From assembly GCF_040361195.1 (NCBI RefSeq), contig NZ_APNE01000002.1: a DNA stretch of 64,000 nucleotides, one strand, 5' to 3'. Both the position numbers and the translations under genes were made by a program. The stretch comes from Salinisphaera hydrothermalis (GTDB lineage Bacteria > Pseudomonadota > Gammaproteobacteria > Nevskiales > Salinisphaeraceae). Shown here piece by piece: positions 17,072 to 25,682 of the stretch (position 1 is the stretch's first letter; the number at the start of each line of letters is the position of its first letter). The notes beneath the pieces are model-generated. The model ran no database searches, was not told where the DNA came from, and worked only from the letters and a program-made list of their open reading frames with translations.

Positions 17072-18172
17072 GTGTCCACGCCCGAGTTTTGCATCCGCCC
17101 GACGACGACGCCGGTCGCCACCAACGTACGCCAGGAGATTCTGGATAACCCGGGTTTCGGGCAGTACTTCACCGACCACATGGCGCATGTCCGGTGGACC
17201 AAGACCGACGGCTGGCACGGCGCCGAGCTGCGCCCCTACGGGCCGTTGACGATGGATCCGGCCTCGCCGGTGCTGCATTACGCGCAGGAAATCTTCGAAG
17301 GTCTGAAGGCGTATCGCCACGCCGACGGCTCGGTTTGGAGTTTTCGCCCCACCCGCAACGCGGCTCGTTTTCGTCAATCGGCACGCCGGCTGGCGCTGCC
17401 CGAGCTCGACGACGACACATTCGTCGAGTCGATCCGCACGCTGGTCGCACAGGACGCCGTCTGGGTGCCGACACCGCGTGACGAGACCGAGGAATGCAGC
17501 CTCTACATTCGGCCGTTCATGATTGCGAACGGCCGTTTCCTCGGCGTCAAGCCGGCAGCGGAAGTCGATTACTACGTGATCGCCTCCCCGGCCGCGTCGT
17601 ATTTCAAGGGCGCGGGCAAACCGATCTCGATCTGGCTGTCGTCGCACTACAACCGCGCCGCGCCGGGCGGCACGGGCGCCGCTAAGTGTGGCGGCAACTA
17701 TGCCGCCTCGCTGGTCGCCCAGCAGGAGGCCATCGACAACGGCTGTGAACAGGTCGCCTTCCTCGATGCCGCCGAGAACAAATGGGTCGAGGAACTGGGC
17801 GGCATGAACCTGTTCTTCGTTTACGCCGACGGCCGCCTGGTCACCCCGGCCTTGACCGGCACGATCCTGGAAGGCGTCACGCGCGACTCGGTGCTCAAGC
17901 TTGCTGAAGAAATCGGCCTGAAGCCCGAAGAACGTCCAATCAGCGTCGACGAATGGCGCGACGGGGTGAACAGCGGCACGATTACCGAGGTATTCGCCTG
18001 TGGCACGGCCGCCGTGATCACCACGATCGGCGCGCTCGTCACCGAAAAGGATACAATCGGCGATCCCGAGCGCAGCAATGGTCCGGTGGCCCAGCAACTA
18101 CGTAAGGCATTGCTCGACATCCAGTACGGCCGCGCCGAGGACAAGCATGGCTGGCTGACCCAGCTGGCGTAA
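17072..18172 (+). CDS. ilvE: Branched-chain amino-acid aminotransferase
   Basis: IlvE is a PLP-dependent fold-type IV transaminase that interconverts leucine, isoleucine and valine with their 2-oxo acids, using glutamate. At 366 residues it belongs to the longer branch (like human BCAT and Bacillus YwaA). The PLP lysine is in GTGAAKCGGNYAAS, and the family segments HYAQEIFEGLKAYR and EELGGMNLFFVY are intact. The start is a GTG at 17072, with GGAG about ten bases upstream. It stands alone; a 9-bp hairpin follows the stop at 18181-18210. Confidence 0.95.
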   Translation: MSTPEFCIRPTTTPVATNVRQEILDNPGFGQYFTDHMAHVRWTKTDGWHGAELRPYGPLTMDPASPVLHYAQEIFEGLKAYRHADGSVWSFRPTRNAARFRQSARRLALPELDDDTFVESIRTLVAQDAVWVPTPRDETEECSLYIRPFMIANGRFLGVKPAAEVDYYVIASPAASYFKGAGKPISIWLSSHYNRAAPGGTGAAKCGGNYAASLVAQQEAIDNGCEQVAFLDAAENKWVEELGGMNLFFVYADGRLVTPALTGTILEGVTRDSVLKLAEEIGLKPEERPISVDEWRDGVNSGTITEVFACGTAAVITTIGALVTEKDTIGDPERSNGPVAQQLRKALLDIQYGRAEDKHGWLTQLA

Positions 18173-18180
18173 TGCCTGTC

Positions 18181-18210
18181 GTCGCCCCGACGCTCGATCG
18201 CCGGGGCGAC
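18181..18210 (+). terminator. Hairpin after ilvE, no T-tract
   Basis: GTCGCCCCG (18181-18189) pairs with CGGGGCGAC (18202-18210). It lies eight bases past the ilvE stop but lacks a T-run, so it may be a weak or Rho-assisted end. Confidence 0.4.
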
Positions 18211-18223
18211 ATGGCCACCGCGC

Positions 18224-18229
18224 TATAAT
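18224..18229 (+). promoter_or_regulatory. -10 element of the MFS gene
   Basis: A perfect TATAAT lies about 45 bases before the MFS start codon. No good -35 is visible at the normal spacing, so the promoter may need an activator. Confidence 0.4.
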
Positions 18230-18274
18230 CCGGCCGCTGGCGCACCGTCCCGGGGCGAGCAAGCCGGAGCCTCG

Positions 18275-19510
18275 ATGACGTCAGACGGATCGCCCGCCCC
18301 GCGCAGCCTGATGGCACTCGACTGGAGCAATTTCCTGCTCGCCGATGTGCAGGGCGGCATCGCGCCTTTTCTATCCATCTATCTGCTGAGTTCGCTGCAC
18401 TGGGAACCCGGCATGATCGGGCTGGCGGTCGCGATCGCGGGCGCTGCCACGCTGCTGGTGCAAACGCCAGCGGGCGCGTTGATCGACCGTGTCACCTGGA
18501 AGCGGCACCTCATGGCGGTCGCGGTCTTCTGCATTGCCATGGGCAGCCTGATCATCGCGCAGTGCGACAGCCCGGTTTCGATCGTCGGCGCCCAGGTGCT
18601 CATGGGTGCCGCCGGCGCCTTCCTGACACCGATGATTGCCGCTCTGACGCTCGGCCTCGTCGGCTATGACCGGCTTTCCGCCCGGCAAGGCCGCAATCAA
18701 GTCTTCAATCACGCCGGCAATCTATTCGCTGCCGTGTCGGCCGGTCTGGTGGCGTATTACGTTGCCCGCGTGGGCATCTTCTACCTGGCCGCGGCCACCG
18801 CGCTGGTCTGCATCGTCGCGGTGTACGCCATCCGCGAGCGGGACATCGACCATCGCCGGGCGCGCGGCACGAGCGACGATACGAGCGGCGTCGAGGCACC
18901 CGGCTCGCTGGCCGTACTGTTTCGCGATCGCCGGATCCTGCTCTATGCGTCCGCCGTCGTCTTGTTCCACTTCGCCAACGCGGCCATGCTGCCGCTGATC
19001 GGCCAGCACCTCGCGGTCGGCGCTGGCCACGGCGCCTCCTTGTACATGTCGGCCTGCGTCATCGTGGCGCAGCTCGTGATGATACCGATGGCAGCCTGGT
19101 CCGGACGGTTCGCGGTCAGCTGGGGGCGGCGCCCGGTGTTTCTGATCGCCCTGGCCTGCCTGCCTTTGCGCGGGGTGCTGTTCGCGGTCGGGACCTCCCC
19201 CACATTCCTCGTATCGGTTCAGGTGCTCGACGGTATCGCCAACGGCATTTTCGGCGTGCTGAACATTCTCATCATCGCCGATCTCACACGTGGGACCGGG
19301 CGCTACAACGTCACCCAAGGCGTGATCGCTACCGCGATCGGCGCGGGCGCCTCGCTCAGCAACCTGGTCGCGGGCTGGGTGGTGGATATGGCCGGTTACA
19401 GTGCCGGCTTCTTCTTTCTCACGGCCGTCGCATTCGCTGCGCTTGTTCTGTTCTATCTCGGGGTGCCGGAAACAGGCCCTGTCGCCAACCCAAGCCCTCG
19501 ATATGCTTAG
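18275..19510 (+). CDS. MFS transporter, substrate unknown
   Basis: This 411-residue protein has the twelve-span pattern of a major facilitator. The loop between spans two and three (GALIDRVTWKRHLMAVAVF) is the degenerate MFS motif A, and a second copy (AAWSGRFAVSWGRRPVF) lies after span eight, as usual. A charged central loop (about residues 188-208) divides two six-span halves. Nothing in sequence or neighbours points to a substrate. GGAG lies seven bases before the ATG. It appears to be a single gene with a terminator-like hairpin after it. Confidence 0.85.
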   Translation: MTSDGSPAPRSLMALDWSNFLLADVQGGIAPFLSIYLLSSLHWEPGMIGLAVAIAGAATLLVQTPAGALIDRVTWKRHLMAVAVFCIAMGSLIIAQCDSPVSIVGAQVLMGAAGAFLTPMIAALTLGLVGYDRLSARQGRNQVFNHAGNLFAAVSAGLVAYYVARVGIFYLAAATALVCIVAVYAIRERDIDHRRARGTSDDTSGVEAPGSLAVLFRDRRILLYASAVVLFHFANAAMLPLIGQHLAVGAGHGASLYMSACVIVAQLVMIPMAAWSGRFAVSWGRRPVFLIALACLPLRGVLFAVGTSPTFLVSVQVLDGIANGIFGVLNILIIADLTRGTGRYNVTQGVIATAIGAGASLSNLVAGWVVDMAGYSAGFFFLTAVAFAALVLFYLGVPETGPVANPSPRYA

Positions 19511-19533
19511 AGCCTGTTTTCATAGATGTAGCC

Positions 19534-19558
19534 AGGGCTGAGCGACTGCCCTATTTTT
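19534..19558 (+). terminator. Terminator-like hairpin after the MFS gene
   Basis: AGGGC (19534-19538) pairs with GCCCT (19548-19552), followed by ATTTTT. The stem is short, so confidence is moderate. Confidence 0.45.
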
Positions 19559-19756
19559 GTTCGTGGAAGAGGCTCGGAAACGTTACGGCAGCTCGGCTCC
19601 GCATACCGGCACCCGCCCCTACTGCGCCGGTTCGAGCGAATACATCCTCGGCTTCGAGCTCGTGCCGAGTTGATAACGAAATTGAAACGACTCCGGAACG
19701 CAAGGCGTACATTCGAGGCGTCAACATAGCGGTACCCAAGACTCGGGAGCCCTATC

Positions 19757-20428
19757 ATGGTCGACGCGAACCGCGATACGACCCCACCGCTAGACGGCCG
19801 CCCGGCGGGCGGTGAAGCGCCGCGAATCTACCCGGACGAACACTCCATCCAGAACGCGGATCTGCTGACGCGGCTGCGCTCACGCCGCATCACGCCGCGG
19901 CTGCTGCTCGCCTATGCCGCCGCGCTCGGCCTCTTGTTGTTTGCCGCCCCCTGGGCCCCGAGTTATGCACTGGGCTGCGTCGTCGTCCTTTCGGGGCTGG
20001 CATTGCGTATCTGGACTTTCGGTCATCTGCGCAAGAATCAGAACGTCATCACGACCGGGCCATACGCTCATACGCGCAATCCGGCGTATGTCGGGTCCGC
20101 GCTGGTCATGACCGGATTGTTCATCGCCGCCGGCAATCCATACGACTACCGCGGCCTGGCGATCTGGATGGCAGGCATCGTCGCGCTCTATGTATTTTTC
20201 AAACATTACATGCCGCGTAAATACCGTCGCGAATACGGCAAGTTGCGCAAGCTGTTCGGTCCCGCCGTCGATGAGCATGCCGCTCATGTTCCGGATTTCT
20301 TCCCGCGGCTGACCCCATGGCGCAGCGGCGATACGCAGCGGTTTTCCTGGGCCTGCGTGCGCGCGAATCACGAGTGGGTCTGGCCACTGGCTGGCATCCT
20401 CGCGCTGATCATCATCGGACTGGGCTGA
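19757..20428 (+). CDS. Isoprenylcysteine carboxylmethyltransferase-like membrane protein
   Basis: This 223-residue membrane protein carries the signature of the ICMT/PEMT group of membrane methyltransferases: LRIWTFGHLRKNQNVITTGP followed by YAHTRNPAYVGSALVMTG, which contains the RNP segment that binds S-adenosylmethionine. A later basic patch (YMPRKYRREYGK) matches the family tail. Four to five hydrophobic spans are visible. Bacteria lack prenylated CaaX proteins, so the substrate must differ and is unknown. The gene is flanked by a terminator upstream and a GC-rich hairpin immediately after its stop. Confidence 0.78.
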   Translation: MVDANRDTTPPLDGRPAGGEAPRIYPDEHSIQNADLLTRLRSRRITPRLLLAYAAALGLLLFAAPWAPSYALGCVVVLSGLALRIWTFGHLRKNQNVITTGPYAHTRNPAYVGSALVMTGLFIAAGNPYDYRGLAIWMAGIVALYVFFKHYMPRKYRREYGKLRKLFGPAVDEHAAHVPDFFPRLTPWRSGDTQRFSWACVRANHEWVWPLAGILALIIIGLG

Positions 20429-20432
20429 GCCC

Positions 20433-20455
20433 CCGGCCGGCTGCGTGCCGGCCGG
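20433..20455 (+). terminator. Hairpin after the ICMT-like gene
   Basis: CCGGCCGGC (20433-20441) pairs perfectly with GCCGGCCGG (20447-20455) around a 5-nt loop, four bases past the stop. It lacks a T-run. Confidence 0.4.
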
Positions 20456-20588
20456 CGTCGGCTCGTCTGGCTCAAGGCCGACAGCCCGACATGGCTCTTT
20501 GCGGCGAAACCGTCGCGAATAAACGGCGCCCGCCTTGATTGGCGCCGGGTGGATCACGCCGATAGCCCAACTATCCGCGGCTGCAGGT

Positions 20589-20602
20589 TTGACCTCGATC
20601 AA
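20589..20602 (+). promoter_or_regulatory. FNR/Anr box of adhP
   Basis: TTGACCTCGATCAA matches TTGAT-N4-ATCAA with one mismatch. A -10-like GATAAC (20623-20628) lies about 30 bases from its centre, the spacing of FNR class II activation, which predicts transcription start near 20635. Confidence 0.65.
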
Positions 20603-20664
20603 GAAGTGTTCTCCAGGTCGGCGATAACGTCGTCATGAACCATCCGCTTGTTGAGGATCACGCC

Positions 20665-21693
20665 GTGACGCAGATGATGAATGCCGCCGTAGTACGAGGC
20701 TTTGGGCAACCGTTGAGTTTCGACGAGATCCCGGTGCCGGCCCCGGGGCCCAACGAGGTGCTGGTGAAGATCATGGCCAGCGGCATTTGTCATACCGACT
20801 TACATGCAGCGAACGGCGACTGGCCAGTCAAGCCAACCCCGCCCTTCGTCCCCGGCCATGAAGGCGCTGGAATCGTGGCCCGGGTCGGCGCCGGCGTCAC
20901 CCATCTCAAGGAAGGCGACGCGGTCGGCATCGCCTGGCTGCACGATGCCTGCGGCCGCTGCGAACACTGCATCACGGGCTGGGAAACGCTGTGCGAGTCG
21001 CAGAACATGAGCGGCTATACGGTGAACGGCAGCTTCGCCGAATACGCGATCGGTCATGCCGACTATGTCGCCCGGTTGCCGGACAAGGTCGATTTCATGT
21101 CGATCGCACCCATTCTTTGTGCCGGCATCACCACCTACAAGGGGCTCAAGGAGACCGAAACCAAACCCGGAGAATGGGTGGCGATCTCCGGCGTGGGCGG
21201 CCTGGGCCATGTCGCCATCCAGTACGCCAAGGCGATGGGCCTGCACGTCGCGGCCCTGGATGTTATGCCGGACAAGCTGGCGCTGGCGCACGATCTGGGC
21301 GCGGACGTCGCCATCAACGCGGCCGAGGACACCGCGGTTGAACAAGTTATCGATGAAACACGCGGCGGCGCGCACGGCGTGCTGGTCACTGCGGTATCGG
21401 TGCCCGCATTCAATCAGGCGCTGTCGCTGGTGCGCCGCCGCGGCACCATCGCACTGAACGGCCTGCCGCCGGGCGACTTCAAGACGCCGATCTTCGACGT
21501 GGTACTCAAGCGCCTGACCATCCGCGGCTCGATCGTCGGTACGCGCAAGGATATGGAAGAAGCGATCGCGTTCGCCGCCGACGGCCAGGTTCGTCCCCAT
21601 ATTCACGAGACCCGGCTCGATCGCGTCAACGACGTGTTCGCCGAACTCGAAGCCGGAAAAGTCGACGGGCGCATGGTCATCCGGATGTCGTGA
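20665..21693 (+). CDS. adhP: Zinc-dependent alcohol dehydrogenase
   Basis: This 342-residue medium-chain dehydrogenase oxidises or forms short alcohols with NAD(H); AdhP-type enzymes act on ethanol/acetaldehyde. Catalytic zinc ligands are in SGICHTDLH and GHEGAG, structural zinc cysteines in DACGRCEHCITGWETLC, and the Rossmann motif is GVGGLGHVAIQYAK. I place the start at GTG 20665, which has GAGG eight bases upstream; the ATG at 20635 coincides with the predicted transcription start of the FNR-type promoter and lacks a ribosome site. It heads a run of three genes with a second alcohol dehydrogenase and a kinase-like protein, consistent with ethanol metabolism under low oxygen. Confidence 0.92.
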   Translation: MTQMMNAAVVRGFGQPLSFDEIPVPAPGPNEVLVKIMASGICHTDLHAANGDWPVKPTPPFVPGHEGAGIVARVGAGVTHLKEGDAVGIAWLHDACGRCEHCITGWETLCESQNMSGYTVNGSFAEYAIGHADYVARLPDKVDFMSIAPILCAGITTYKGLKETETKPGEWVAISGVGGLGHVAIQYAKAMGLHVAALDVMPDKLALAHDLGADVAINAAEDTAVEQVIDETRGGAHGVLVTAVSVPAFNQALSLVRRRGTIALNGLPPGDFKTPIFDVVLKRLTIRGSIVGTRKDMEEAIAFAADGQVRPHIHETRLDRVNDVFAELEAGKVDGRMVIRMS

Positions 21694-21727
21694 GCGTTTT
21701 CGTTCGAGCCGTTGGAGAGGTGAGGAC

Positions 21728-22717
21728 ATGCGCGCCATGGCGCTCGATGAGCCGGGCCGGCCGCTTCGCTTGGATCTCGACCGCGTTCGCCCCGAACCGG
21801 GCGCCGGCGAACTGCTGATTCGCGTGCACGCCTGCGGGGTCTGCCGTACCGATCTGCACGTCGTCGACGGTGAGCTCCCCGACCCGAGAGCGGCCCTCAT
21901 TCCCGGGCATGAAATCGTCGGCACCGTGGCGGCGGTCGGCTACGGCATACCTGAGACGCGCGTGGGTGAACGCGTCGGCGTACCCTGGCTGGGCTGGACC
22001 TGTGGCGAATGCGCGTTCTGTCGCAGCGGCCGCGAGAATCTATGCGACCGAGCCCGCTTTACCGGTTATCAGCTCAATGGTGGCTATGCCGATTATGCGG
22101 TCGCCGACGCCGCTTTCTGCTTTCCGATCCCTGCCGAGTTCAGCGACGAGGAAGCCGCGCCCCTGCTCTGTGCCGGTCTGATCGGCTACCGCGCCTGGCA
22201 CATGGTGCGCGAGGCAAGCCGACTCGGGCTGTACGGTTTCGGGGCCGCCGCTCATATCGCGATTCAGGTGGCGGACTTCCATCAGCAGACGGTCTATGCT
22301 TTTACTCGCCCGGGCGATACCACGGGTCAGGCATTCGCGCGCGCTATGGGCGCGGTATGGGCCGGCGATTCGGACCAGTCCCCGCCCGAGCCGCTGGACG
22401 CCGCGATTATCTTCGCCCCGGTCGGCGCGCTCGTGCCCGCCGCGCTGGCGGCCACCAACAAGGGCGCCACCGTCGTCTGCGCCGGCATTCACATGAGCGA
22501 TATACCGAGCTTTGCTTATCGGCTGCTGTGGCAGGAACGGACGCTGCGCTCGGTCGCGAACCTCACGCGTCGCGACGGCGAGGCGTTCCTCGACTTGGCG
22601 GGGCGCATCCCTGTCCGTACGCGGGTCACGACCTACGAGCTGGCACGCGCCAACGATGCGCTCGACGATCTGCGCGACGGCCGTCTCGAGGGCGCCGCCG
22701 TTCTCCGGACTTCCTAA
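21728..22717 (+). CDS. Zinc-binding alcohol dehydrogenase family protein
   Basis: This 329-residue medium-chain dehydrogenase has catalytic zinc ligands (HACGVCRTDLH, GHE) and the structural zinc cluster CGECAFCRSGRENLC. The cofactor loop is GLYGFGAAAHIAIQ, the form seen in the subgroup often found beside universal stress and acetate genes in Pseudomonas-like bacteria. Its substrate is not settled. GAGAGGTGAGG lies just before the ATG. It follows adhP by 34 bases and probably shares its FNR-type promoter. It is only distantly similar to adhP, so it is not a recent tandem copy. Confidence 0.88.
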   Translation: MRAMALDEPGRPLRLDLDRVRPEPGAGELLIRVHACGVCRTDLHVVDGELPDPRAALIPGHEIVGTVAAVGYGIPETRVGERVGVPWLGWTCGECAFCRSGRENLCDRARFTGYQLNGGYADYAVADAAFCFPIPAEFSDEEAAPLLCAGLIGYRAWHMVREASRLGLYGFGAAAHIAIQVADFHQQTVYAFTRPGDTTGQAFARAMGAVWAGDSDQSPPEPLDAAIIFAPVGALVPAALAATNKGATVVCAGIHMSDIPSFAYRLLWQERTLRSVANLTRRDGEAFLDLAGRIPVRTRVTTYELARANDALDDLRDGRLEGAAVLRTS

Positions 22718-22757
22718 CTCGCCTAGAACTGACGATCGCCCTGGAGACTCGCGCACC

Positions 22758-24329
22758 ATGACCGTGGATAACCCCAATTCCTGTGCCCATCCGCTGGATG
22801 CGCAACGCCGATTGATCGACGCACTTCAGCACCCGAACCGCTACCCGCATGCCGTGGACAGCGTGCGCCGGATCGAAACGCATATCTCGATCCTGCTGCT
22901 CGCCGGCGACTATGTATACAAAATCAAGAAAGCGGTGCGACTCCCGTTCGTCGACTACGGAACCCTCGAACGCCGACGTACATGCTGCGAAGCCGAAATC
23001 CGGCTGAACCGCCGATACGCGCCGGATATCTACCTGGACTGCGTCGCGGTTCACGCCGGACCGGATGGGCCCAGCTTCGCCGACAGCGGCCCCGTGATCG
23101 AATATGCCGTGCGCATGGCCCGCTTCGCACCCGAGGCCCAGGGCGACGTCTGCGCCCGCGATGGGCGAATCACGATCGAATCGGTCGACGGCCTTGCGGC
23201 AACGATTGCGCGCTACCACGATCACGCGCCGTCGCCGCCGCCCCGGCCCGACTATGGCAGCGCCGAGGCCGTGATCGCGACGGCTAAAGCCAATCTCGAC
23301 GAATATCGCGTGCTGATCGATCCAACCGAAAGCTCGATCTTCACGCCGCTGGATAGATGGATGCGAGAGCGACTCGCGCGTGCGGCGCTAAGCTTCGAGC
23401 AACGCCGCGCGGCGGGATTCGTGCGCGAGTGTCACGGCGACATGCACCTCGCCAATCTGATCTATCGCACCGGCTACTGGGAAGCCTTCGATTGCGTGGA
23501 ATTCGATGCCGCGCTGCGCTGGATCGACGTGATGGACGACATGGCCTTTACCTTGATGGATCTGTATGCCCACGGTCTGGTCGAGCCGGCGCATCGATTT
23601 CTCAATCACTACCTCGAAATCACCGGCGATTACGCTGGTCTGGCCGTGCTGCGTCTGTATCTCGTGCATCGCGCGCTGGTTCGAGCGAAGGTCGCGCTGC
23701 TCGGCGGTGCGGCCCAACCCGCCGGGGGCAATAAACCCCACTATCTGGATACGGCCCGGGCGCTTTCGATCGAGCGACCGCGGCTGGTCATCACGCACGG
23801 AATATCGGGTTCCGGTAAGAGCTGGGCCGCGGAGCGCGTCGCCGAACACTTCGGCTACGTCCGCATTCGGTCGGATATCGAACGCAAGCGACTACACGGT
23901 TTGCCGCCCTTGAACCATCAGCGGGCCGGTGCCTTCGGCCGGGGCATGTACAGCGATCAAAGTTCGACCGCGACCTACGATCGCCTGTTCGAACTCGCCG
24001 AGATCGCGCTCTCCGAAGGCTGGCCGGTGATCCTCGATGCCGCGTTCCTGGACACCGATCTGCGCGACGCGGCACGCGCGGTCGCTCATCACGCCGGTTG
24101 CCCATTTCATATTCTCGACATGGATGTCTCGCCCGAAATGGCGCGTCGCCGGCTGCGGGCCCGCGGCGACTCCGATGCATCGGATGCAAACGAACGGATT
24201 CTGGATCAGCAGCTGGCTCGCTATCGGCCGCTGGCGCCAGACGAACGCGATGACGCCTTGACCACATCCGGCGCGTGCAGCGAATTGCGGGCACTGTTCG
24301 AGTCGCTGGAATCGCCGGCAAGCGCGTGA
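22758..24329 (+). CDS. Fused phosphotransferase-like and AAA P-loop kinase protein
   Basis: This 523-residue protein joins two kinase folds. The first half resembles aminoglycoside phosphotransferase/choline kinase enzymes: YKIKKAVRLPF holds a likely ATP lysine, and VRECHGDMHLANLIY plus FDCVEFDAAL are the catalytic and metal motifs. The second half (from about residue 343) is a P-loop kinase with ITHGISGSGKSWAAERVAE. The fusion is widespread but its substrate is unknown. The start ATG at 22758 follows the previous stop by 40 bases; a longer in-frame extension overlaps the alcohol dehydrogenase and is rejected. Its setting beside adh and ackA suggests a role in the anaerobic stress response. 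Confidence 0.82.
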   Translation: MTVDNPNSCAHPLDAQRRLIDALQHPNRYPHAVDSVRRIETHISILLLAGDYVYKIKKAVRLPFVDYGTLERRRTCCEAEIRLNRRYAPDIYLDCVAVHAGPDGPSFADSGPVIEYAVRMARFAPEAQGDVCARDGRITIESVDGLAATIARYHDHAPSPPPRPDYGSAEAVIATAKANLDEYRVLIDPTESSIFTPLDRWMRERLARAALSFEQRRAAGFVRECHGDMHLANLIYRTGYWEAFDCVEFDAALRWIDVMDDMAFTLMDLYAHGLVEPAHRFLNHYLEITGDYAGLAVLRLYLVHRALVRAKVALLGGAAQPAGGNKPHYLDTARALSIERPRLVITHGISGSGKSWAAERVAEHFGYVRIRSDIERKRLHGLPPLNHQRAGAFGRGMYSDQSSTATYDRLFELAEIALSEGWPVILDAAFLDTDLRDAARAVAHHAGCPFHILDMDVSPEMARRRLRARGDSDASDANERILDQQLARYRPLAPDERDDALTTSGACSELRALFESLESPASA

Positions 24330-24363
24330 CGCCACACGGGGACCTCGCCCCCGTCGTCGACGC

Positions 24364-25536
24364 TCACCCGAGCCGCCGGCAATGCATCGCGATCTGTAGC
24401 TCTTCGTCGGTGGGGATTACCCAGGCACGGGCGCGGCTTTCGACGGTGCTGATGCATCGCGCATCGACCGCGTTGGCATCGGTATCCAAGACCAGCCCCA
24501 ACCAGGCCACGGCCTCGACAATACGCTCTCGAATCGGTGCTGCGTGCTCGCCAATACCGCCGGTGAAAACCAGCGCATCGAGTCCACCCAGTACGGCGAC
24601 CATGGCGCCGATCTCCTGCACGCAGCGATAAACGAACAACGCAACCGCCTCGGCAGCCGCCGGCGTATCGCTCGCAAGCAGCACGCGCATGTCGTCGCTC
24701 AGGCCCGATACACCCAGCAGCCCCGATCGGTTATAGAGCGTGTCCGCTACCTCAGCAACCGTACGCCCCGCCTGCTGCAACCAATACAGCAATACGCCCG
24801 GGTCCAGCGCGCCGCAGCGCGTCCCCATCATGAGCCCATCCAGCGTACTGAAGCCCATCGAGGTCGCGATGCTGCGCCCGTTCGATAGCGCGCACAGGCT
24901 CGCACCGTGACCCAGATGGGCCACCACCACCCGCCCACCGGCGGCGGCAGGATCCAGCTTGGCCAGCCGCCCCGCCACGTATTCATACGACAGGCCATGG
25001 AACCCGTAGCGACGCAGCCCGGCATCGAAGCTATCCCGCGGCAAGGCAAAACGCTGCGCCAGTCGTGGCTGGCTCCGATGAAACGCCGTATCGAAACAAG
25101 CGACCTGAGCGACCCCGGGGCGCAACTGCTCGATCACATGCACGCCGGCCAGATTGTGCGGCTGATGCTGCGGGGCAAGCGGCGTCAGCGCTTCGAGCGC
25201 ATACAAATGGGCGGCATCGATTCGCACAGGCGCCGCAAAATCCGCGCCGCCGTGGACCACGCGATGGCCCACGGCCACCAGGGGATCGCCCGCCAGGCAG
25301 CGATCGCATTCGCTCAGTACACGTGCCAGCGCCGCGGTCAGGCGCTCGGGTCCATCGGGTAACGTCTGCTCGTCGAGCAGGCGATCGTCATCGGACCACA
25401 AGCAGAGTCGGGTCGGCGCGTCGTGGTAATCCACGAATGCGCGCAGACTGCGGCGCAACCCAGCCCCGGACGCGTCTTCAGAAAACAGTGCGATCTTGAG
25501 CGACGACGAACCGGCGTTGATGACCAGAACACTCAT
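24364..25536 (-). CDS. ackA: Acetate kinase
   Basis: AckA makes ATP and acetate from acetyl phosphate and ADP. The N-terminal signature VLVINAGSSSLKIALF, HRVVHGG, FDTAFH, the GYHG-like RYGFHGLSYEY and GLMMGTRCGALDPG motifs, and FTGGIGEHAAPIRE are all present, and the 390-residue length is normal. GGAGG lies four bases before the ATG. It converges with the fused kinase gene and diverges from osmC, with an FNR-type box in the shared upstream region. With phosphoketolase and phosphotransacetylase in the same window it completes an acetyl-phosphate to acetate route for fermentative ATP. Confidence 0.95.
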   Translation of the reverse strand: MSVLVINAGSSSLKIALFSEDASGAGLRRSLRAFVDYHDAPTRLCLWSDDDRLLDEQTLPDGPERLTAALARVLSECDRCLAGDPLVAVGHRVVHGGADFAAPVRIDAAHLYALEALTPLAPQHQPHNLAGVHVIEQLRPGVAQVACFDTAFHRSQPRLAQRFALPRDSFDAGLRRYGFHGLSYEYVAGRLAKLDPAAAGGRVVVAHLGHGASLCALSNGRSIATSMGFSTLDGLMMGTRCGALDPGVLLYWLQQAGRTVAEVADTLYNRSGLLGVSGLSDDMRVLLASDTPAAAEAVALFVYRCVQEIGAMVAVLGGLDALVFTGGIGEHAAPIRERIVEAVAWLGLVLDTDANAVDARCISTVESRARAWVIPTDEELQIAMHCRRLG

Positions 25537-25613
25537 GGCGCCTCCGACTCGACACGGCGCACCCCATCGGCCCGGAGGCGGCGAAATGCGCAGCGCCCGG
25601 CTTGTGCACGGCC

Positions 25614-25627
25614 TTGACGCACGTCAA
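25614..25627 (+). promoter_or_regulatory. FNR-type box between ackA and osmC
   Basis: TTGACGCACGTCAA is a perfect palindrome differing from the FNR consensus symmetrically at two places. A -10-like TATCTT (25650-25655) sits exactly 30-35 bases from its centre for osmC, with a transcription start predicted about 20 bases before its ATG. It could also serve ackA. Confidence 0.6.
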
Positions 25628-25682
25628 TGAGCGCCCCCAGTCCACGTCTTATCTTCAATGCTCCTTCAGACCGGAGCTTCCC

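Noticed and set aside
19511..19560. GAGCCTGTTTTCAT...GAGGCTC as a possible insertion-sequence end
   Set aside because: No transposase, no matching opposite end and no target duplication are visible; a terminator-like hairpin explains part of it.
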